The notes under the pieces: model-generated
The model's database searches: none
What the model was told of the DNA's origin: nothing
Seen by the model: the letters and a program-made list of their open reading frames with translations, nothing else
Shown here: piece by piece, positions 1 to 7,472 of the stretch
How positions within the stretch are numbered: the stretch's first letter is position 1
How the letters are laid out: the number at the start of each line of letters is the position of its first letter
NCBI GenBank assembly: GCA_005888955.1
Contig: VBCS01000156.1
Span: forward strand, 1 to 7,769
Reading direction: 5' to 3'
Source: Betaproteobacteria bacterium
GTDB taxonomy: Bacteria > Pseudomonadota > Gammaproteobacteria > Burkholderiales > Casimicrobiaceae
Length of the DNA: 7,769 bases
Position numbers and translations under genes: made by a program

Positions 1-2612
1 ACGCGAGCAAGCGTGCGCTCTCCGACGGCGCGCTGATCATTCATCTCGGCGGGCCCGGCATGCTGATCGGCATGGGCGGCGGTGCGGCGTCGTCGATGGC
101 GACCGGCGCCAACACCGCCGATCTCGACTTCGCCTCCGTGCAGCGGGCTAACGCGGAGATCCAGCGCCGCGCGCAGGAAGTCATCGATCGTTGCTGGCAA
201 TTGGGCAACGCAAACCCGATCCTGTCCATTCACGACGTCGGCGCCGGCGGGCTCTCCAACGCGCTGCCGGAGCTTGCGCACAACGGCGGCAAGGGCGCAC
301 AACTCGATCTGCGCGCGATTCCCTCGGAAGAGCCCGGAATGTCGCCGCGGGAAATCTGGTGCAACGAGGCGCAGGAGCGGTACGTGCTCGCAATCCGCCC
401 GGAAGCGCTGCCGTCGTTCACATCGATCTGCGAGCGCGAGCGCTGCCCGTTCGCCGTGCTAGGACGCGCAACGCCGGATCATCGGCTGCGCGTCGAGGAT
501 CCGGTCTTGCACAACGCGTCCGTGGACATGGACCTCTCCGTCCTGCTCGGCAAGCCGCCGAAAATGACGCGCGATGTCGCGCACCTCGCGCGCCGGCTCG
601 AGCCCTTCGATGCGGGGGCGCTCGACCTGCGCGAAGCCGCGTACCACGTGCTGCAGTTCCCGGCGGTTGCCGACAAGACGTTCCTGGTGACGATCGGCGA
701 TCGCACCGTCGGCGGCCTTAGTGCGCGCGATCCGATGGTCGGCCCGTGGCAGGTGCCAGTATCCGACGTCGCGGTGACGCTGATGGACTTCGACGGCTAC
801 GCGGGCGAAGCGATGGCGATGGGCGAGCGCACGCCGCTGGCGCTGATCGACGCGCCGGCGTCGGGGCGGATGGCCGTCGGAGAGGCGATCACGAATCTCG
901 CGGCTGCGGGGATTCGCAGCCTCGCGGATGTCAAGCTTTCGGCCAACTGGATGGCACCGGCGGGCCACCCGGGCGAGGATGCGGCGCTGTACGACACGGT
1001 GCGCGCGGTGGGCGTGGAGCTGTGTCCGGCGCTCGGCATCAGCATTCCCGTCGGCAAGGACTCGATGTCGATGCGCACGACGTGGAGCGACGGCGGCACG
1101 GAGCACGCCGTCACGGCGCCGGTCTCGCTCATTGTCTCTGCATTTGCGCCGGTGCCAGACGCCCGCCAAACGCTGACACCGCAATTGCGTCTCGATCAGG
1201 GCGAGACGATGCTGCTCCTTGTCGATCTCGGCAACGGCCAGAACCGGCTTGGCGGCTCGGCACTGGCGCAGGTTCATGGCAGGCTGGGCAACGTTGCGCC
1301 GGACCTCGACGACCCCGACACGCTGAAAGGATTTTTCGCGACGGTGCAGGCGCTGCATTCGCAAGACAGGCTGCTCGCATACCACGACCGCTCCGACGGC
1401 GGACTGCTCGCCACCCTCGCCGAAATGGCGTTCGCGAGCCGCTGCGGACTCGCCATCGCCCTGGACGAGCTACCTGGCGCGCCGATCGCGGCGCTCTTCA
1501 ACGAAGAGCTGGGCGCAGTGCTGCAAGTGCATGCGGCGGACCGCCATGACGTCGTCGCCGCGTTCGAGGCGGCAGGCCTGCGCTGCGTTGCCGTCGGCGA
1601 GCCGATGCCGGGCGACCGCGTGCGCGTATCTCGCGAGATGGTCGTGCTGCTCGACGAAGCGCGCGTCGAGCTCCACCGCGCGTGGTCGCGCACGACGCAC
1701 GCGCTGCAACGATTGCGCGACCATCCCGAAGCGGCCGATCAGGAATACGCGCGGCTCCTCGATACCGGCGATCCGGGACTATCGCCCAGGCTCTCCTTCG
1801 ATCCGGCCGAGGATATCGCCGCGCCGTTCATCGCGAAAGACGTGCGCCCGCGCGTCGCCATCCTGCGTGAGCAGGGCGTCAATGGCCACATCGAAATTGC
1901 GGCGGCGTTCGACCGTGCCGGCTTCGATGCGTACGACGTTCACATGACCGACATTATCGCCGGCCGCGGCGTGCTGACGGGATACCACGGGATCGTCGCC
2001 GGCGGCGGGTTTTCCTATGGCGACGTACTCGGCGCCGGCGAGGGCTGGGCCAAGTCGATCCTGTTCAACGCACGGGCGCGCGACCAATTTGCCGCGTTCT
2101 TTGCGCGCGCCGACACCTTCGCACTCGGCGTCTGCAACGGCTGTCAGATGATGAGCAATTTGCACGAGCTGATTCCCGGGTGGGAGCACTGGCCGCATTT
2201 CGTGCGCAACAAGAGCGAGCAGTTCGAGGCGCGCCTGGTGCTGCTCGAAGTGCAGCGTTCGCCGTCGTTGTTCCTCGCCGGCATGGAGGGCAGCCGCATT
2301 CCGGTGGCGCTCGCACACGGCGAGGGTTACGCCGAGGTCCGCGATGTCGGAGAGCTCGCCGCGGCGGAGCCGCTGGCGTGCCTGCGCTTCGTCGATCATC
2401 GCGGCGCGGTGACGGAGCGCTATCCGTATAACCCCAACGGCTCGCCGCGCGGCATCACCGGGCTCACGACCGCGGACGGCCGCTTCACGATCCTGATGCT
2501 GCACCCGGAGCGCGTGTTCCGTACCGCGCAGATGTCCTGGCACCCGGAAGACTGGGGCGAGGATTCGCCGTGGATGCGGATGTTCCGCAACGCGCGCGTG
2601 TGGCTGGGATGA
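1..2612 (+). CDS. purL: Phosphoribosylformylglycinamidine synthase, long single-chain form (5' end outside window)
   Basis: PurL converts FGAR, glutamine and ATP to FGAM, the fourth step of cytosolic purine synthesis. The gene enters from the left edge; the first full codon is at base 3, and 869 residues are visible of roughly 1300 expected for the family. The ATG at 60 is internal, because conserved sequence (LGGPGMLIGMGGGAASSM) begins before it. The visible part holds the end of the first AIRS-like synthase half (HDVGAGGLSNA, His codon at 231), the second half (PVGKDSMSM near 1047; YHDRSDGGLLATLAEMAFA near 1380), and a C-terminal class I glutaminase domain from about 1845. The glutaminase triad is intact: Cys in GVCNGCQMM (codon 2133), His and Glu in LHPERVFR (codons 2502 and 2508). 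No frameshift or internal stop is seen. The TGA stop overlaps the ATG of the next gene as ATGA. Family assignment is firm. Confidence 0.97.
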   Translation, partial: ASKRALSDGALIIHLGGPGMLIGMGGGAASSMATGANTADLDFASVQRANAEIQRRAQEVIDRCWQLGNANPILSIHDVGAGGLSNALPELAHNGGKGAQLDLRAIPSEEPGMSPREIWCNEAQERYVLAIRPEALPSFTSICERERCPFAVLGRATPDHRLRVEDPVLHNASVDMDLSVLLGKPPKMTRDVAHLARRLEPFDAGALDLREAAYHVLQFPAVADKTFLVTIGDRTVGGLSARDPMVGPWQVPVSDVAVTLMDFDGYAGEAMAMGERTPLALIDAPASGRMAVGEAITNLAAAGIRSLADVKLSANWMAPAGHPGEDAALYDTVRAVGVELCPALGISIPVGKDSMSMRTTWSDGGTEHAVTAPVSLIVSAFAPVPDARQTLTPQLRLDQGETMLLLVDLGNGQNRLGGSALAQVHGRLGNVAPDLDDPDTLKGFFATVQALHSQDRLLAYHDRSDGGLLATLAEMAFASRCGLAIALDELPGAPIAALFNEELGAVLQVHAADRHDVVAAFEAAGLRCVAVGEPMPGDRVRVSREMVVLLDEARVELHRAWSRTTHALQRLRDHPEAADQEYARLLDTGDPGLSPRLSFDPAEDIAAPFIAKDVRPRVAILREQGVNGHIEIAAAFDRAGFDAYDVHMTDIIAGRGVLTGYHGIVAGGGFSYGDVLGAGEGWAKSILFNARARDQFAAFFARADTFALGVCNGCQMMSNLHELIPGWEHWPHFVRNKSEQFEARLVLLEVQRSPSLFLAGMEGSRIPVALAHGEGYAEVRDVGELAAAEPLACLRFVDHRGAVTERYPYNPNGSPRGITGLTTADGRFTILMLHPERVFRTAQMSWHPEDWGEDSPWMRMFRNARVWLG

Positions 2613-3223
2613 GCGTACGCGTCTGGTCCATCAACGGCGTGACGCCGGTCGTCGATGCGACCGCTTTCGTGCATCCGAGCGCGGTGCTCATCGGCGACGT
2701 GCTCGTCGGCGCCGGATGCTATATCGGGCCGTGCGCGTGTCTACGCGGCGACTTCGGGCGCATCGACGTGCGCGCCCGCGCCAATCTGCAGGATTGTTGC
2801 GTAATGCACGGGTTTCCCGGCACGGACACCGTGGTCGACGAGGAGGGTCACATCGGACACGGGGCGATTCTCCACGGCTGCGTCGTGCAGAAGAACGCGC
2901 TGGTCGGGATGAACGCAGTCGTCAACGACAACGCGGTCATCGGCGAGTCGGCAATCGTCGCTGCGATGGCGTTCGTCAAGGCGGGCATGATCGTGCCCCC
3001 ACGCACACTCGTCGCCGGCGTCCCGGCCAAGGTCGTGCGCACGCTTACTGATCAGGAGCTGGCGTGGAAGATCGAGGGTACGCGGAGCTATCAGGAGCTC
3101 GCGCGGCGCAGCCTCGCGACCATGGTGGAAACCGTAGCGCTGACTGCGGTCGAGCCGGATCGGAAACGCATCGAGTTGCCGGAGTTGCTGCCCCTGTCGA
3201 CGATCAAGGCAAAGCAGTCGTAG
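2609..3223 (+). CDS. paaY: PaaY-like hexapeptide-repeat protein (gamma-carbonic anhydrase / acyl-CoA thioesterase family)
   Basis: The 204-residue protein has the left-handed beta-helix pattern of PaaY, CaiE and gamma-carbonic anhydrases. Hexapeptide turns run from about residue 20 (VHPSAVLIGDVLVGAG) to 150, followed by a C-terminal helical tail (LAWKIEGTRSYQELARRSL) typical of PaaY/CaiE. Three probable zinc-binding histidines are present: H67 in VMHGF, and H84 and H89 in HIGHGAILHGC. PaaY of phenylacetate degraders is a thioesterase thought to remove dead-end CoA esters; related proteins hydrate CO2, so the substrate here is open. No other paa gene is visible. I chose the ATG at 2609 over the in-frame ATG at 2570 because the conserved N-terminus (INGVTPVVDATAFVHPSA) follows it directly and it overlaps the purL stop as ATGA, which suggests translational coupling. 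No strong Shine-Dalgarno precedes it. It ends in TAG. Confidence 0.9.
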   Translation: MSVRVWSINGVTPVVDATAFVHPSAVLIGDVLVGAGCYIGPCACLRGDFGRIDVRARANLQDCCVMHGFPGTDTVVDEEGHIGHGAILHGCVVQKNALVGMNAVVNDNAVIGESAIVAAMAFVKAGMIVPPRTLVAGVPAKVVRTLTDQELAWKIEGTRSYQELARRSLATMVETVALTAVEPDRKRIELPELLPLSTIKAKQS

Positions 3224-3257
3224 GGCCGAATTCATTCGGCCGCGTTGCGAATGAATT
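3224..3257. terminator. Overlapping inverted repeats between convergent genes; possible weak bidirectional terminator
   Basis: Two perfect hairpins share bases and cannot form together. The first is GGCCGAA (3224-3230), loop TTCA, TTCGGCC (3235-3241), starting right after the paaY stop. The second is AATTCATTCG (3229-3238), a 9-base loop, CGAATGAATT (3248-3257). They lie between convergent genes, where a shared terminator is expected, but only TTT follows the second stem on the plus strand and no T-run follows on the minus strand. Terminator function is therefore an inference; the repeats themselves are seen directly. Confidence 0.4.
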
Positions 3258-3272
3258 TGCACCTAGAGGCTC

Positions 3273-3812
3273 CTACGGCCGCATCGCCTCGATCTGGCGC
3301 TTGACGTTGGCGAGCGCCTTCGCGGAGTCGGACTCCATGACCGCGTGGATCTGCACGAGATTCAGGAGTCCGAACAGCAGATTCGGGCCGCGGTAGGTGA
3401 GGTCGCGCTCCCACACCGTTCCGCCATCCGTCGCGCTCAGCGTATAGACGACTCGCGCGTAACTGCCACCGGGAGTACCCGACACGATGACCCAGCGCCG
3501 CGGCGGATCGAGCTCCGTCGTGGTCCACGTCGCATCGTCGCGACGGCCCGCGATCTCGAACGTCTCGACGACGCTTTCGCCCACCTTGGGCGTGCGGTCG
3601 GTAACGCCGAGCACCGCCCGCGAGGCGGGGTGCCAGCGCGGCCAGTTCGCGGGAGTCGTGATGTAGCTGAAGACCCGCTCCGGCGGCGCCGCGATCTCGG
3701 TCCGGTTCACGACGCGGCTGCCTACCCATGCATTCGGCCACGACAGCGGCAGAAGGAGCACCGCGATCAAAGCCGCGATGCCGGCGGCGATCCACAAAAG
3801 CACGCGCAACAC
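3273..3812 (-). CDS. Membrane-anchored SRPBCC (START-like, polyketide cyclase/dehydrase) domain protein
   Basis: A 179-residue protein. Residues 3-24 (VLLWIAAGIAALIAVLLLPL) form one hydrophobic helix, probably a membrane anchor. From about residue 34 to the end it matches the SRPBCC/polyketide-cyclase pattern: VNRTEIAAPPERVFSYITT, then WPRWHP (57-62), VGESVVETFEI, a central WTTTELDPPRRW strand pair, YTLSATDGGTVWERDLTY, and a long C-terminal helix (about 147-176). The fold has a hydrophobic cavity for lipids or other small ligands; the ligand here cannot be told from sequence. The start is GTG at 3812. It lies 9 bases after the natural end of ggt, in the same reading frame, with no good ribosome site, so translation is probably coupled to ggt. 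A TTG at 3809 is the only near alternative; there is no ATG until late in the gene. It is the last gene of the tctB-tctA-ggt run and converges on paaY. Stop TAG. Confidence 0.8.
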   Translation of the reverse strand: MLRVLLWIAAGIAALIAVLLLPLSWPNAWVGSRVVNRTEIAAPPERVFSYITTPANWPRWHPASRAVLGVTDRTPKVGESVVETFEIAGRRDDATWTTTELDPPRRWVIVSGTPGGSYARVVYTLSATDGGTVWERDLTYRGPNLLFGLLNLVQIHAVMESDSAKALANVKRQIEAMRP

Positions 3813-3821
3813 GACGTGCGC

Positions 3822-5444
3822 CTAGAACCCCGCGGCCTGACCGTCACGGCGGGGATCCGATGCCGCGACGTAACCGTTCTCGGTACGCACGATGATCTGC
3901 CCGGCGCCGAAATCCATGTACGCGTCGGAGATCGATGCGAAGCTGTGGCCGAGCGCGGCGAGGCCGTCGCGCACCGCAGGCGCCATGCTGGACTAGAGGT
4001 CGAGCGAGAGCCCCGCGTTGACTTTCCACCTTGGCGCGTCGAGCACGGCTTGCGGCTGCTGCCGGTAGTCGATGAGCCGTACCAGCGTCTGCACGTGACC
4101 TTGCGGCTGGATCGGGCCGCCCATGACGCCGAAGGTCGCGTACGGCGCGCCGGCGCGCGTGACGAAGCCGGGAATGATCGTATGGAACGGCCGCTTGCCC
4201 GGACCCACGCGGTTCGGATGATCGGCTTGCAAGGAGAAGCCCGTACCGCGGTTCTGCAGGCTGATCCCCGTACCGGGAACCACGATGCCCGAGCCGAAGC
4301 CCATGTAGTTCGACTGGATCAGCGACACCATCATGCCGCTGGCGTCCGCCGCCGTAAGATAAACCGTCCCGGCCTTCGGCGGCATGCCGTGCTTGAAGTC
4401 CTGCGCGCGCTTGCGATCGATCAGCCGCGCTCGTGCCGCGAGATATGCCGGCTCGAGCATTTGCGCCGGGGTAACCTCCATCGTCCGCGGGTCGGCGACG
4501 TAACGATAAACGTCGGCAAACGCGAGCTTCATCGCTTCGATCTCGAGGTGTTGCGCTTCCGGCGAATCCACCGAATCGGTGCCGAGGTCGAACCGTTCGA
4601 GAATCCCGAGTGCGATCAGCGCGGCGATGCCCTGGCTGTTCGGGGGGATTTCATGCACGGTATAGCCGCGATAATCGAGCGCGAGCGGCTGCACCCAGTC
4701 GTTCACGTGCGCCGCGAAGTCTTCCAGCGTGTGCGCGCCGCCGTGCGCCCGCGCATGTGCGACCATCTTCTCCGTCAGCTCGCCGCGATAGAATGTTTCG
4801 CCTTGGGTCGCGGCGATCTTTTCCAGCGACGCAGCCAGCGCGGGCGAGGCCAAGAGCTCGCCCGGCTCCGGCGCGCGGCCGCGCGGCAGGAAATGCTCGG
4901 CGAAGCCGGGAACGTTCCCGAGTATCGGTACCGCCTTCGCCCACTTGTCGGCGATGATCGGGCTCACCGCATAGCCATTGCGCGCGTAGCCGATGGCCGA
5001 CGCGAAAAGGTCGGCGAAAGGTAGCTTGCCGTAGCGCTGCGAAAGCGCCACCCATCCGGACACCGCGCCGGGAATCGTGACCGTATCCCAGCCGGTGCGC
5101 GGCATTTCGCGGTAGCGCGCGAAGCGCTCGGGGGTCCACGCGGCGGGCGCGCGCCCGGACGCGTTCAAGCCTGCGAGCTCGCGACCGTCCCATACGATGG
5201 CGAAGAGGTCGCTGCCCAAGCCGTTGCTGCACGGCTCGACCACGGTGAGCGCGATCGCCGTCGCCAGCGCGGCATCGATCGCGTTGCCGCCGGCGCGCAG
5301 CATGGCGATGCCGGCCTGTGTCGCGAGCGGCTGCGAGGTCGCAACCGCATTGCGCGCGAAGATCGGCTGCCGCCGCGACGGATACGTGGCGGTCCAGTCG
5401 AAGCTCATCGAGTGGCCGACGGTCGGAGCGGGACGATCGTTCAT
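3822..5444 (-). pseudogene. ggt: Gamma-glutamyltransferase-family (Ntn-hydrolase) gene interrupted by an in-frame TAG
   Basis: This family self-cleaves to two subunits and transfers or hydrolyses gamma-glutamyl groups; relatives act as acylases. From ATG 5444 the reading frame gives 483 residues, then TAG at 3995-3993. Continuing in the same frame adds 56 codons to a second TAG at 3824-3822, giving a 540-codon product of normal family length. The N-terminus has YPSRRQPIFARNAVATSQPL and AMLRAGGNAIDAALATAIAL. The predicted nucleophile is T360 in AGTVYLTAAD, followed by SLIQSNYMGFGSGIVVPGTG and GGPIQPQGHVQTLVRL. These resemble the YwrD-like branch rather than classical secreted GGT, and no signal peptide is seen, so it is probably cytosolic. 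The post-stop part (MAPAVRDGLAALGHSF, YMDFGAGQIIV, ASDPRRDGQAAG) is the conserved end of the small subunit. The ATG is 5 bases after the tctA stop, with AAGG just upstream; the open frame before it (to 5669) only overlaps tctA. If read as two parts, the annotated gene would be 3993-5444. Confidence 0.87.
3993..3995 (-). other. Premature in-frame amber (TAG) codon within ggt
   Basis: The codon follows ...LSLDL and precedes SSMAPAVRDG in the same frame. It is codon 484 of the 541-codon frame (540 plus stop). A glutamate at this place (LDLESSM) would suit the family pattern, so a single G-to-T change of GAG is the simplest origin; this is inferred, since the ancestral base cannot be seen. Two codons later there is an ATG (3986-3984) from which a 54-residue C-terminal piece could in principle restart. 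Confidence 0.9.
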
Positions 5445-5449
5445 GCGGA

Positions 5450-6958
5450 TCAGCCTTCGCTTTCCACGAACGCCTCTTCGCGCGTCTTGCGGAACTGCGG
5501 CGCGACGATCAGCAGCAGCAGGAAGCCCGCGAGCAGCAGCATCGTGAGCGAAATCGGCCGCGTGAAGAACACCGTCGGATCGCCGCGCGAAAGCAGCATC
5601 GCACGGCGCAGGTTTTCCTCGAGCAGTGGACCGAGCACGAAACCGAGCAGGAGCGGCGCCGGCTCGCATTCAAGCTTGGCGAAGATGTAACCCATGAACC
5701 CGAACAGCGCAGTGATATATACGTCGACGGTACTGTTCGAAAGGCTGTACACGCCGATCGCGCAAAACAACAGGATCGCCGGGTAGAGCAGCCGATAGGG
5801 CACGGTGAGGAGCTTCACCCACATGCCGATCAGCGGCAGGTTCAGCACCACCAGCCTGAGATTGCCGATCCACATGCTGACGATCAGGCCCCAGAACAGG
5901 CCCGGATTGCTAGTCATCACCTGCGGGCCGGGCTGAATGTTGTGAATGGTCATCGCCCCGACCATCAGCGCCATGACCGCGTTCGGCGGAATGCCGAGTG
6001 TCAACAGCGGAATGAACGAGGTCTGCGCCGCGGCGTTGTTCGCTGATTCCGGTCCCGCGACACCCTCGACCGCCCCCTTGCCGAATTCCTTAGGCCGCTT
6101 GGACACTTTTTTCTCGAGACCATACGCGGCGAACGACGCGAGCAGCGCCCCGCCTCCGGGAAGGATGCCGAGCAACGAGCCGATGGTCGTGCCGCGAATG
6201 ACCGCAGGAATCGAGCGCCGTATCTCCTCTCGGTTCGGCATCAGCGAGGTCAGCTTCTGTTGCAGGATGTCGCGGTTCTCCTTCTTCGTGAGGCTCATCA
6301 GGATCTCCGCGAAGCCGAAGACGCCCACCGCGATCTGCGCCGTGCCGATGCCATCGGTGAGCTCCGGAACGCCGAACGAAAAGCGCGCCATGCCGGAATT
6401 CACGTCGGTCCCGACGATGCCGAACAACAGGCCGAGCACGATCATCGCGATCGCCCTCAGGAGCGAGCCGTGCGCGAGCACGACCGCGCCGATCATGCCC
6501 AGCACCATCAGCGAAAAATACTCCGCTGGCCCGAACTTGAGCGCCAGCTCGGTCATCGGCAGCGCGAAGGCGGCGAGCAGCAACGTGCCGACGCAGCCGG
6601 CGAAGAACGAGCCGAGCGCGGCGATGCAGAGTGCCGCACCCGCGCGGCCCTTGCGCGCCATCTGGTAACCGTCGAGACAGGTCACCGCAGACGACGCCTC
6701 CCCGGGCAGGTTGACCAGGATCGACGTCGTCGAACCGCCGTACTGCGCGCCGTAGTAGATGCCGGCGAGCATGATCAGCGCCGAGACCGGCGGCACGCCG
6801 TACGTGATCGGAAGCAGCATGGCGATCGTCGCCACCGGGCCGATCCCCGGCAGCACGCCGATCAGCGTGCCGAGAAGACAGCCGATCAGCGCATAGAGCA
6901 GGTTGATCGGCGAAACCGCGACGCCGAATCCGAGCGCGAGATTCGATACCAGGTCCAT
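5450..6958 (-). CDS. tctA: Tripartite tricarboxylate transporter, large membrane subunit TctA
   Basis: The 502-residue protein, normal for TctA, is the large permease of a secondary, binding-protein-dependent uptake system in the inner membrane. Family signatures are clear: PGIGPVATIAMLLPITYG (37-54); a block at 68-103 with YYGAQYGGSTTSILVNLPGE and DGYQMARKG; the second-half GILPGGGALLASFAAYGLEK (264-283); and GPESANNAAAQTSFIPLLTL (302-321) followed by GIPPNAV. Many hydrophobic segments are spread along the chain, the last at about 468-486, ending in a short charged tail (FRKTREEAF). The start at 6958 is set by the family N-terminus (MDLVSNLALGFGVAVSP) and lies 2 bases after the tctB stop; only GGGG near the tctB end resembles a ribosome site, so coupling to tctB is likely. 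The substrate is normally set by TctC, which is not in this window, so citrate or any other substrate cannot be assigned. Stop TGA, 5 bases before ggt. Confidence 0.96.
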   Translation of the reverse strand: MDLVSNLALGFGVAVSPINLLYALIGCLLGTLIGVLPGIGPVATIAMLLPITYGVPPVSALIMLAGIYYGAQYGGSTTSILVNLPGEASSAVTCLDGYQMARKGRAGAALCIAALGSFFAGCVGTLLLAAFALPMTELALKFGPAEYFSLMVLGMIGAVVLAHGSLLRAIAMIVLGLLFGIVGTDVNSGMARFSFGVPELTDGIGTAQIAVGVFGFAEILMSLTKKENRDILQQKLTSLMPNREEIRRSIPAVIRGTTIGSLLGILPGGGALLASFAAYGLEKKVSKRPKEFGKGAVEGVAGPESANNAAAQTSFIPLLTLGIPPNAVMALMVGAMTIHNIQPGPQVMTSNPGLFWGLIVSMWIGNLRLVVLNLPLIGMWVKLLTVPYRLLYPAILLFCAIGVYSLSNSTVDVYITALFGFMGYIFAKLECEPAPLLLGFVLGPLLEENLRRAMLLSRGDPTVFFTRPISLTMLLLAGFLLLLIVAPQFRKTREEAFVESEG

Positions 6959-6960
6959 GG

Positions 6961-7422
6961 CTAGCCCCGGCCGAGGAACGTCGGCCAGACGGAGAACTGG
7001 AGGCCGAGCCCCCAGATGAATCCGGCGACCGACAACGCGGCGAGCACGACCCCGCTCACCAAAGCTTCTTTCCAGCGGAACTCGGTGCTGGCCGCGCTCG
7101 ACGCGACGATCAGCAGAATCGATGCGATGACTAGCCCCAGCGTTGGCGCCGTTAATCCGAACAGAACGACGCTGCCGATCACGATCAGGAGCGGACGTGG
7201 CGACTCCAGGGTTATCCTTTCGCCCTTGAGGCGCAATGCGCGCAGCAGCAGTACCGCGCCGAGCACGATCAGCATGATGCCGAGAATGCGCGGAAAGTAT
7301 CCCGGCCCCATGCGCGCGGCGACACCGAGCGGGTAGCCGCTGCCGATCGCGATCGCCGCTACGCCGAAGGCGACGAACATCAGGCCGGCGGCAAAGTCTT
7401 TGGGATGACGGATCTTCGCCAT
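6961..7422 (-). CDS. tctB: Tripartite tricarboxylate transporter, small membrane subunit TctB
   Basis: The 153-residue protein has the four-helix layout of TctB: hydrophobic stretches at about 11-28, 43-63, 77-111 (probably two partly merged passes) and 120-145. The N-terminal ARMGPGYFPRILGIMLIVLG segment, with its GPGYFP motif, is the clearest family mark. TctB pairs with TctA in the inner membrane to form the permease. The ATG at 7422 has GAGGG at 7436-7432, nine bases upstream, the best ribosome site in the operon. It is the first gene of the minus-strand run and sits just behind the terminator of the prolyl-isomerase gene. Its TAG stop is 2 bases from the tctA start, consistent with co-translation. 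The usual partner tctC is missing from its common place upstream; the prolyl-isomerase gene is there instead. Confidence 0.93.
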   Translation of the reverse strand: MAKIRHPKDFAAGLMFVAFGVAAIAIGSGYPLGVAARMGPGYFPRILGIMLIVLGAVLLLRALRLKGERITLESPRPLLIVIGSVVLFGLTAPTLGLVIASILLIVASSAASTEFRWKEALVSGVVLAALSVAGFIWGLGLQFSVWPTFLGRG

Positions 7423-7472
7423 AAATAGAGGCCCTCTTACTCCACGCCGGCGCTGTCACGCCGACAACAAAA
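7423..7472 (-). promoter_or_regulatory. Leader of the tctB-tctA-ggt operon; ribosome site seen, promoter not convincing
   Basis: These 50 bases separate the upstream terminator from the tctB start. GAGGG at 7436-7432 is a good Shine-Dalgarno. GTGACA (RC of 7455-7460) matches the sigma-70 -35 box at five of six bases, but no acceptable -10 box follows at normal spacing. The operon must start here from a weak, activator-dependent or non-sigma-70 promoter, or rely on read-through of the terminator. Confidence 0.35.

Noticed and set aside
459..1385. Open frame of 308 codons on the minus strand
   Set aside because: Antisense to the well-conserved second synthase half of purL; the product is low-complexity Arg/His/Ala-rich and matches nothing I recognise.
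1779..2543. Open frame of 254 codons on the minus strand
   Set aside because: Antisense to the purL glutaminase domain, whose catalytic residues are intact; composition is typical of a shadow frame.
3993..3995. Amber codon as programmed recoding (for example pyrrolysine)
   Set aside because: TAG is the normal stop of three other genes in the window, no suppressor or stem-loop insertion element is visible, and GGT-family enzymes are not known to me to carry pyrrolysine.
3345..5024. Open frame of 559 codons on the plus strand
   Set aside because: It lies wholly antisense to ggt and the SRPBCC gene. Its product is extremely rich in Arg, His and Asp with no recognizable motif, as expected from a GC-rich antisense frame; the minus-strand frames have clear family motifs.
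5445..5669. 75-codon upstream extension of the ggt frame
   Set aside because: It lies inside tctA in another frame, has no homology-like features, and the ATG at 5444 fits the family start and sits 5 bases after the tctA stop.
5946..6964. Two long plus-strand frames (5946-6668 and 6260-6964)
   Set aside because: Both are antisense to tctA. One is Ser/Pro/Ala-rich and the other Arg/Asp/His/Gln-rich with no domain; tctA is unmistakable on the other strand.
6959..7459. Upstream extension of the tctA frame to 7459
   Set aside because: It overlaps all of tctB in another frame, and the conserved TctA N-terminus starts at 6958.
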